Source: Apostichopus californicus (taxonomy: Eukaryota; Echinodermata; Holothuroidea; Aspidochirotida; Stichopodidae). From it: 20,391 nucleotides of DNA. Under the pieces are notes generated by a model. The model worked only from the letters and a program-made list of their open reading frames with translations, ran no database searches and had not been told where the DNA came from. Of the stretch, positions 12,251-20,391 are shown in pieces. The stretch lies in contig JAIPMN010001564.1 of assembly GCA_020650975.1 (NCBI GenBank), positions 1-20,391 of the forward strand, written 5' to 3'. Position numbers and translations under genes: made by a program. Each line of letters begins with the position of its first letter. Positions within the stretch are counted from its first letter, which is position 1.

Positions 12251-13664
12251 ATGCACTTAGTGGCATTCAGTATCATAGTTCTGTCCATTGAGCGGTAAAG
12301 GACAAGTTGAGAATATCATTTACTCTGCAGTCATTGAAAGTAGACAAATTTTGGCTTTGCCTCGTTAACTGATCTAAATTTGGGAAAAATCTTATATATT
12401 ATCGTAAAAATTAGTAGATTCTATGTGTGCAAGCTGCAATTCCCAGCATCATTTTAAACTCTTTTTGATAATTTGTGCAATATTTCACAATTTGAAAAAC
12501 CACAGAAAAAGCAAAAAAAAATTTAAAAAATCATAAAAGTGCACAAAAATGAGGTAAGACTATAACAATTTACATGGACATTTTATGGATGAATATTCCC
12601 GATTCATTTCTCTATGAAACAAGATAAACAGCAACTTCTATTTCTCGGCTATTAAATGCTTAGGCTGGGTTGTAATTTAAGCATCCTCTTAACCCGATGA
12701 ATCACTACCCAAACGATGTTTATGTTTGCTTGTGTTTTTCTGTTTACTCGGTTACATATTAACGTCGATAGATGTTGGAGCGCCGAGACCTTTTAAGCAA
12801 GCTCGGAACAGATTTCGTCAAATGACGGCTGTTACAGTCATTTTAATATCAAAAAGACAGAACAATGCAAGCAGATTTGGAAATGCCACGGGGTCTTATT
12901 TTTGTCTTTAATTTCAGAGAGGCTGTTTTTGGTAAAGGTCAGCCCTTAGAACATTTTATGCTTGGGTAGATGCATAACTCGCTAATCACCTTGGCAACAG
13001 TTTTTATCTCCAAACTGTTTTTGTTTTTTCATGTCTTTCGCAATTACGCATGTTAAGAGTAATTCCATAAGGGTGGTCACGAAATGCATGTCAGACTCTC
13101 TTGATTAAGCTATTGCTTTTAAGATTTTTTACCATTTTTTTGATTTTTTTTTTTGTTTTTTTTTTTTAAAATTCTTGTTCAGATTGTTGGAACACTATAA
13201 TAACATCTACAAAGGAGAAATGAACGTTTGATTGTCTTTAACTTTAAAAGGTCATCTGTATTGGCTTCAGAATGTTAACATGCTAAAAATTTGAAAGGAA
13301 ATTTTTGCAAATTTCTTCGAAGGGGATCTGATCCTCCAGCCATTTTGAGGAGTATTAAAACTGGAACAGTTAAAATATATGTGTAGGATATGTAAAATAC
13401 TTTCAAATTTTGGCAGTAAAATGTTTGCGTATGGGTGACCATTTTCTGACTTTCTAGCATATTTTGGTGGCAATACAGATGTCCATTTATCACTACTTCA
13501 AAAGATCAATTTTTTCATGACAAAGAATTGTAATTAGACAAGTGCATTTTGTTAATAATGATATTATGTTTTTAATAGTTCATATTCTTCCTTGGTTAAA
13601 TTTATTACAATGTGGAAACAAGAACCCTTTGAAGATTATGCACAACTGTATCATACTATGTCAT

Positions 13665-13985
13665 ACATGTATTATATTATGTATATGTATTATGTACCTA
13701 TATATTGTGTATACATATTGTGTATACATATTATGTATATATTGTGTATATATATTATGTATTATGCATATATATTATGTATGTATATTGTGTAGATATA
13801 TTATATATATATATACATGTATTATACTATGTATTATACTATGTATTATACTATGTATTATTTATACCTATATTTTGTATATATATTGTGTATATATATT
13901 ATGTATATATTGTGTATATATATTATGTATATATTGTGTATATATATTATGTATATATGTATTATACATGTATTATACTGTATTA
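13665..13985. repeat. AT minisatellite (24-bp and 12-bp units)
   Basis: A 24-bp unit (ATTGTGTATATATATTATGT plus ATAT) repeats with landmarks at 13885, 13909 and 13933. A 12-bp unit ATTATACTATGT repeats at 13821, 13833 and 13845. The left part (13700-13800) has shorter related TATTGTGTATACA units. Open frames translating into Tyr/Ile/Cys repeats are artefacts of this array. Confidence 0.93.
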
Positions 13986-14323
13986 TACTTTGTCCTTCGG
14001 TATTATCAAGTAACTGGATTGAAAGTGAAAATGGTTCAATTGCATTAGTTTAAAACAAAACTCCCAAGACAGTTTTTATGTATTGTGCTGTGTGATATTA
14101 CAAATTATTGAAAAAAATAATAGTAATAATAATAAAACATATGTAGGTAGGAAATATTTTCACTTTACTTTTTCTTATCTTTTATCTTTTATCTCAATCT
14201 TACCAGAGATGTCGTGATGCATTAAATATTGGAAGGGTTGGTTTTAAATTTTTCAAATAATTTCGAATATATCGGTTTGATCAAGGATGTATTTCTAACG
14301 AGTTGATCCGTCTTATGTCACAG

Positions 14324-14466
14324 CAATCTGATAACACACCGCCTTACGATGTTGTTCCAACCATTCGACCTGTCGTCATTGTGGGACCTTCTCTCAAAGG
14401 GTATGAAGTCACGGATATGATGCAAAAGGCCCTGTTTGACTTCCTGAAACGGCGCTTTGAGGGAAA
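14324..14466 (+). CDS. CACNB: Ca2+ channel beta subunit, start of GK domain
   Basis: The exon lies between a TTATGTCACAG acceptor and a perfect GTAAGT donor and has 47 codons plus two bases. It reads [20 protein letters not shown], then [20 protein letters not shown]. In all calcium channel beta subunits this is the first strand and degenerate P-loop of the guanylate-kinase-like domain followed by the beta-interaction-domain helix. The canonical kinase P-loop is replaced by GPSLKGYE, as in the whole family, so no kinase activity is expected. The GK domain binds the alpha-interaction domain in the I-II linker of the pore-forming alpha1 subunit and supports its surface expression. Phase 0 entry fits the upstream HOOK exon. 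The donor is followed at once by a C10-A9 run in the intron. Confidence 0.96.
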
Positions 14467-15345
14467 GTAAGTACCCCCCCCCCAAAAAAAAACATAGAAC
14501 GATTCAAAGCAACATTTGTCTTTTATACCAGTTCCAAATGATGAAATGCATCTAAACGTAGCTGCCAATATTTATAAGAGCAGCAAGGTTAGTCTCCCTC
14601 AAATGTTTTTGATCTCAGATGACTGATCAGTGCGCTGTATGCCAGTCAAACAGTGTAGAGATAATATCCCAGTTTGATTAGATCTACAGGCCTAGAAAGT
14701 GGCAGGTTGTTGGATTTTAATAGAATACTGCCACCACCATAGTAAAGAAAGGATTAAATTTGGAATCACCATCTAAATATGGGATTTAGTCAGTTAGTAA
14801 AGCCACAGGACTTGGAATATTGAGGTTTCCTGTTTTGTCCCAAAATTGTTGAATAATACTTTTTCATTTATAACCTGTCAAGGTGAGGGTACATGCATAC
14901 CAACTTGAAGGTAGTTTTGTTTTGGGGTTCTTTAGTCAAGAATCAAGGCCAACCGACTATCTGGGAAATGTTTGGTTTAGAATCCTGGTCAGCTAAATTA
15001 AGGAGAGGTTTACATCCTAAGAGAATTGTACGATATTCTTGTCTTTAATATACAGTCTTGCAAATTGTAAAACCATCCTGAGCTGAATCTGTTGATTCGA
15101 TTGCCGTGAAGTGTAACCTAAAAGCAAGTAGCCTCTTTGCACATGCTTGCTATCTGTGTGGCTATCGTAAAGAAATGAGCTTTCTGCAGAGCGAAGATAT
15201 ACCGCCTGCTTCGAACAGCAGATTGTTATGAGATGTAGAGAGCAAAGGAAGTAAATGTCATCATAGTCCTAAGGGGTTGTGGATATTGAATATTTATAAA
15301 GTGTTTTTGTTTTATTTCGTGATTTTCGTTGTTCGGTTTTTTCAG
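14467..15345 (+). other. Intron between GK exons 1 and 2
   Basis: GT-AG intron of 879 bp, donor GTAAGT, acceptor GGTTTTTTCAG. Apart from a C10 tract (14474-14483) followed by A9 directly beside the donor, I see no repeats or genes in it. Confidence 0.93.
14474..14492 (+). repeat. C10-A9 tract beside a splice donor
   Basis: Ten C then nine A follow GTAAGTA of the first GK exon, starting at intron position 8. Confidence 0.95.
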
Positions 15346-15440
15346 AATCATCATTACCAGGGTAACGGCTGATATAGCTCTCGCGAAGAGATCGGTACTA
15401 AATAATAAAGATCGAACCACAAGCCGATCATCCAATATTG
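15346..15440 (+). CDS. CACNB: Ca2+ channel beta subunit, GK domain exon 2
   Basis: The exon follows a GGTTTTTTCAG acceptor and precedes GTGAGT. Its first base completes a Lys codon with the AA ending the previous exon, 31 codons follow, and the last G starts an Ala codon finished by the next exon. The peptide runs IIITRVTADIALAKRSVLNN and then KDRTTSRSSNI. ITRVTADI-LAKRSVLNN is a hallmark of the family, near-identical in vertebrate and insect beta subunits. The linker after VLNN is shorter here than the vertebrate form (which has PSKH-IIERSNTRSSL before AEVQ), a loop where length differences are tolerated. Confidence 0.95.
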
Positions 15441-16748
15441 GTGAGTAACGAACGTTACTATGGTTTCAAATCTTTTCTGGCATCAGTCCAAGGTACTTTC
15501 AAAGTCCTGCTTCTCTCATGACTCAAGAACATGTGAGCTTATTGCCTGTGTATCCTTTTGTATGTATTATTGTCAGGAGAAATTACCAGTGTGACAGTCA
15601 CGAACCAAATGGTTACAAGCTGTTAAAGAACCACCTAGTTCAACTGTTGTCGTTGTTGAGACAATTGACACGGTGTTGTCTCATCACAAGAATGGTATCA
15701 TTGGACTATCTCAACCAAGGTTTGCTGTTTTACCTACAATTTTGTCTGCAATATTTTCCCAAAATATTTCAAGACTTTTTATCCTGATAAACAACTTTTA
15801 ATGATAGTATCTTTCATATCTTGCTGGCACTGCAGAAATTACCTTTTTCAAATTTACAAAAACTTGTTTTAAAGAATGAAACCACAAAATTCAGCTATAG
15901 CAATCTTCCACAATTTTTTAATTTGGTCGATGTGGCACTTGTTGAATGTTCATATCATTAAAGTGGTTGAGATGCTCTTAAAATGTTTCATCATGGCCGG
16001 CTGTCTATGGATACAGCCCATCCTCTCGTGTCAGGAATATCAAACCATCCAGCTGAAACGCACGCACATCTGGTATCAATTTATAACTTTAACAGATGTT
16101 ATTAGGTATCTGATTGTTTTTTGTTTTTTGAAAATCCTTGAATATGACAAGAAATGGTAGCAATCTTCTCAGTCATTCCTAAATCATGAAGGTTAACATC
16201 GATACTGTTGAATTAATGCGGTGTATATGTTCCCTGTTGGTTGTGATCAATGCAGTGTGTGCTTTCTTAAAGCTCATGTGATTCTTGAAAGCTATAGAGA
16301 TCTCTAATCATCTCCTTGTTTGTTAGTTTATGTTCCAAGAATCACACCAAGGGGGGAGGGAGACCTTTGTAGAATAATGTTACAATGTCAAACAGAAGTT
16401 TATACTGTATTGGAATGATAATTGCATGAAAGAAAAACAAAAAGTTTGGATTTGATGTAGGTGATGTCAGATATGGCCATTTTCCAATATGTCAAGGAAG
16501 CTATGACATGGTGCCTCTGCTATCGGTCAGTGTTTGTTGTTTGTTGATCTGTAGGCAGGATCTGTGTTCTTCTAAAACAAAGAAAAACCATAGTTCTTTG
16601 ATTGGTTGATGCAGATTTTACAATTATAAGAATTGTTGAATCGTTCTACCACCCCAACATTTGCTTGTTGCTAGCCAGAAATTGAAAGAAAAATTCTGCC
16701 GTTATAAAAGTAACGTTAGCAATATTCTGATCTTTTCATTTTTTTCAG
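15441..16748 (+). other. Intron between GK exons 2 and 3
   Basis: GT-AG intron of 1,308 bp. It holds open frames of up to about 94 codons (for example 15518-15787 and 15876-16160). Their translations are rich in Leu, Ile, Cys and Phe as expected of AT-rich noncoding DNA and resemble nothing I know. No repeat is evident. Confidence 0.92.
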
Positions 16749-16900
16749 CTGAGGTTCAGACAGAGATTGAGCGCATCTTTGAGTTGGCCCGTTCCATGCA
16801 GCTTGTTGTCCTAGATTGCGACACTATCAACCACCCTGCCCAACTAGCTAAGACATCGCTCGCACCTATTATAGTTTATCTTAAAATTTCAGCTCCGAAG
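16749..16900 (+). CDS. CACNB: Ca2+ channel beta subunit, GK domain exon 3
   Basis: The acceptor is CATTTTTTTCAG and the donor GTAAGT. Two bases complete an Ala codon, then 50 codons follow, ending in phase 0. The peptide starts [20 protein letters not shown], continues [17 protein letters not shown] and ends with [13 protein letters not shown]. This is the central GK-domain core: the long helix, the DxDTINHP loop and the beta strand before the alpha1-binding groove. LDCDTINHP and IIVYLKIS match the insect-type sequence as I recall it better than the vertebrate LDADTINHP and IIVYVKIT/S, which supports an invertebrate source. An open frame continues upstream into the intron to a start-like codon at 16661, but the splice site and family homology put the real exon start here. 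Confidence 0.96.
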
Positions 16901-17874
16901 GTAAGTCCTTGTTTAACTTAGCAGTTAACAGAATCAGGTGATACAAAGATATGTTGCTCTTTGTATGCCACTGATGATTTAAATGTATTACTACATGTCT
17001 CAAGCTCGAGGTTTTACTGCATGTCTGTGGTTGATCTGGTCTGATCCATTCTGATCCATTCTGATCTACTTATCGTAAACATCTCACTCAAACCGTAAAT
17101 GGTTTAGATACCAAGCTAGAGGTTTTACTGCATGTCTGTGGTTAATCTGGTCTGATCCAATTTGATCTACTTAACCTAAACATCTCATTCAAACCGTTAA
17201 TGGTTTAGCTGCCAAGCTAGAGGTTTAACTGCTTATCTCTGGTTGATCTGGTCTGATCCAATCTGATCTACTTAACCTAAACATCTCATTCAAACCGTTA
17301 ATGGTTTAGCTACCAAGCTAGAGGTTTTACTGCATGTCTGTGGTTAATCTGGTCTGATCCAATCTGATCTACTTAACCTAAACATCTCATTCAAACCGTT
17401 AATGGTTTAGCTGCCAAGCTAGAGGTTTAACTGCTTGTCTCTGGTTGATCTGATCTGATCCAATCTGATCTACTTAACGTAAACATCTCACTCTAACTGT
17501 AAATGATCTAGCTACCAAGCTAGAGGCTTTACTTCTTGTCTATGGTTGATGTGGTCTGATCCAATCTGATCTACTTAACCTAAACATCTCACTCAAACTG
17601 TTAATGGTTTAGCTACCAAGCAAGAGGTTTGACTGGTTGTCTCTGGTGGATTTGGCTTGATCCAATCTTGTGAATTTACGTAACATCTCACTTCCTCTGT
17701 TGAGTGGGTAGGCTTCTATCTAATCTTAATCAAATGTAGTTAAACAATGTTTCTCCCAGGCCTTTATTTACCCTCTCGTCTTGAATGCCTGACCTAATCA
17801 TGAATCTCTTCTAGTTGAATTGTGTTTTTTTTTATCAGTTTGATATAATTTCCTTTTTTCTCTTCTCTCTTTAG
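16901..17874 (+). other. Intron between GK exons 3 and 4, mostly minisatellite
   Basis: GT-AG intron of 974 bp, about three quarters of which is a 101-bp tandem repeat (17001 to about 17715). The acceptor has a long pyrimidine tract outside the repeat. Confidence 0.93.
17001..17715. repeat. 101-bp minisatellite with alternating unit types
   Basis: The landmark CAAGCTAGAGG (or a variant) starts at 17001, 17112, 17213, 17314, 17415, 17516 and 17617. The first interval is 111 bp because of an internal CTGATCCATT duplication; the rest are exactly 101 bp. Within a unit, TGATC occurs several times (GTTGATCTGGTCTGATCC). Copies at 17112 and 17314 share TTTTACTGCATGTCTGTGG, while those at 17213 and 17415 share TTTAACTGCTT. 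The last copy decays after about 17660. Confidence 0.95.
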
Positions 17875-17970
17875 GTTTTACAGAGGTTAATTAAATCCAG
17901 ATCGAAATCTCAAAGTCGTAACATGAATGTGCAACTTGTAGCCTCAGATAAATTGGCCCAGTGCCCAGCG
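17875..17970 (+). CDS. CACNB: Ca2+ channel beta subunit, GK domain exon 4
   Basis: A short exon of exactly 32 codons between a strong polypyrimidine acceptor (CTCTTCTCTCTTTAG) and GTAAGT, phase 0 at both ends. It encodes [20 protein letters not shown] followed by [12 protein letters not shown]. This is the family segment [26 protein letters not shown] that lies just before the last GK helices. It was too short and too broken by flanking stops to appear as a long open frame, and was found by homology. Because the exon is symmetric (0/0, 96 nt), skipping it would keep the frame but delete 32 residues from the GK fold, so a functional skipped form is unlikely. Confidence 0.95.
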
Positions 17971-19415
<1,445 letters not shown>

Positions 19416-20104
19416 GATAGGTACCCTGTTTTCTGTTTGGATATCATCTTGAGGGGTCACTGCTGAGGAACTTTACTCTTCCAGTTCTGGTCTGTTTGGG
19501 GGTGACTGATGGAAGTTGTGCTTCCTACCATTTTCATGCCTACTTTCACAGATGAAACTAACCAGCCTGCTTAAGTGGAATTCTTTTAGCTTCGGAGGCG
19601 GAGGGAGGCCTGACCGACCAGTGTCCGTTTCCTTCAGATCTACGGTTTGTCGATGGAAGGATACAACAGTGTCTTGCTAAAATGTGAAGAAAGTTTAAAT
19701 CGATAATGGAAAAAGAGTAAAGTAAAATAGAGAAAATTGTGAACAGTTCTTAAAAAACGAATGCTTTATAACAAGCTGGTTCTTGGTAAAATATGATGTG
19801 GATTACTATCTCCACTGCTAACTTGTCACTGTTTGTGCTCCTGTCATGAAATTTGATGCTTTCACCATTATTTTTTAGTCTTTGTGATGTGGACAGTTGA
19901 ATCTGTTTTTCTCAAATGTGCACATAAATGATCAACTCCTGATGGAATAACATTCATGAGCAGCAGTAATGTTGTTATGCTGTACAAAATGATGGAAATC
20001 AGGAGGTTGGTGTAAATCTTTGATAAATAGCAGACATTGACTTGCCATAATTTTGATTACGGTGCATTTGATGTGCCACACGGCACACAGCGGCTATGTT
20101 TGGT
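19416..20104 (+). other. 3' flank, probable start of the 3' UTR
   Basis: This follows the TGA of the beta-subunit gene. I found no AATAAA or ATTAAA signal between the stop and the window end, only weak variants CATAAA at 19923-19928 and GATAAA at 20032-20037, so the cleavage site may lie outside the window. No convincing open frame is present. Confidence 0.55.
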
Positions 20105-20391
20105 GTGGTTATGAACCATTCTGCAGAGGATGGGTATGTGCCATTCTCCACACTGCAGGTATGTAAAACATATTTGCACATTGTGGTTATGTATCCCATA
20201 CTGCAGTGTGGTTGCATATCATAGTGCACCTTGTGGTTACATGCCACACTACATGGTGCATTGAAGTTCCATACTATACATAGTGGTTATGTATCCTACT
20301 GTATAGTGTGGTTACATATCATAGTGTACCTTGTGGTTACATGCCACACTACATGGTGCGGGGAAGTTCCATACTCTACATTGTGGTTATG
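20105..20391. repeat. 25-bp minisatellite in a 100-bp higher-order array
   Basis: From 20183 the sequence is built of 25-bp units beginning at 20183, 20208, 20233, 20258, 20283, 20308, 20333, 20358 and 20383. Most begin GTGGTTA or GTGGTTG; every fourth unit is a variant beginning GCATTGAAGTTCC or GCGGGGAAGTTCC. Units four apart are nearly identical, so the array has a 100-bp period. Degenerate units of 25-27 bp precede it from 20105. The array continues past the window end. Confidence 0.93.

Larger units (their letters stand above)
12004..14323 (+). other. Intron after the HOOK exon
   Basis: GT-AG intron of 2,320 bp between two supported exons. It contains a G-rich minisatellite near its 5' end, a T-rich stretch around 13130-13170, and an AT minisatellite. 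Vertebrate paralogues carry a second, short alternative HOOK exon (protein like AKQKQKS) near this position. I looked for one and found no candidate flanked by AG and GT. Confidence 0.88.

Noticed and set aside
12018..12298. Gly/Trp-rich and Pro/His/Thr-rich open frames on both strands
   Set aside because: They are translations of the 18-bp G-rich minisatellite inside an intron.
12501..12525. CAGAAAAAGCAAAAAAAAA, resembling the short alternative HOOK exon (AKQKQKS-like)
   Set aside because: No donor GT at the needed distance, no matching phase, and the sequence is simple A-rich DNA.
13542..14053. Up to 168 codons rich in Tyr, Ile and Cys, resembling a membrane protein
   Set aside because: They are translations of the TATATTGTG/TATTATG minisatellite; alternate frames give the same repeats.
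15518..16160. Two open frames of 89 and 94 codons in the intron between GK exons 2 and 3
   Set aside because: Hydrophobic AT-driven composition, no recognisable family, no supporting splice structure.
17641..17660. GGTGGATTTGG, superficially like the WWIG motif codons of the SH3 exon
   Set aside because: It is part of the last decayed copy of the 101-bp minisatellite and is downstream of the GK exons.

Overview
The window is eukaryotic nuclear DNA, AT-rich, with long introns, many low-complexity tracts and several tandem repeats. One protein-coding gene is clear. It is the 3' half of a voltage-gated calcium channel beta subunit gene (CACNB family, cytoplasmic auxiliary subunit of high-voltage-activated Ca2+ channels), on the + strand. 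Six exons with consensus GT/AG boundaries and mutually compatible phases run from 11885 to the stop codon at 19413-19415 and encode 455 codons plus two bases of a split codon. The protein resembles the invertebrate form (for example an LDCDTINHP motif in the guanylate-kinase-like domain). Single-base C/G tracts, frequent TAGGCCT-like words and the deuterostome-like tail composition make me think of an echinoderm or a relative, but this is a weak inference.

Layout. 1-11884 holds no exon I can support. The SH3-domain exons of the beta subunit are not visible here, so this stretch is most simply part of a very long upstream intron, though I cannot exclude intergenic sequence. It contains a 137-bp tandem duplication (1374-1651), a 31-bp repeat (about 6399-6605), several homopolymer tracts, an imperfect hairpin at 9996-10029, and a patch at 2868-5682 with coding-like fragments in changing + strand frames that could be a decayed gene. 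11885-19415 is the beta-subunit gene: HOOK exon, five exons covering the guanylate-kinase-like (GK) domain, the last of which also carries a 221-residue Arg/Asp/Glu/Tyr-rich tail. 19416 onward is 3' flank, presumably 3' UTR at first, ending in a 25-bp minisatellite organised as a 100-bp four-unit higher-order repeat that runs off the window.

The introns carry most of the unusual structure: a G-rich 18-bp minisatellite just after the weak donor of the HOOK exon, a 24-bp/12-bp AT minisatellite, a C10-A9 run next to a donor site, and a 101-bp minisatellite whose copies alternate as A/B types. I see no bacterial operon, CRISPR array, tRNA, rRNA or intact mobile element. The window looks like an ordinary piece of animal gene with interesting intronic repeats, not a new system.
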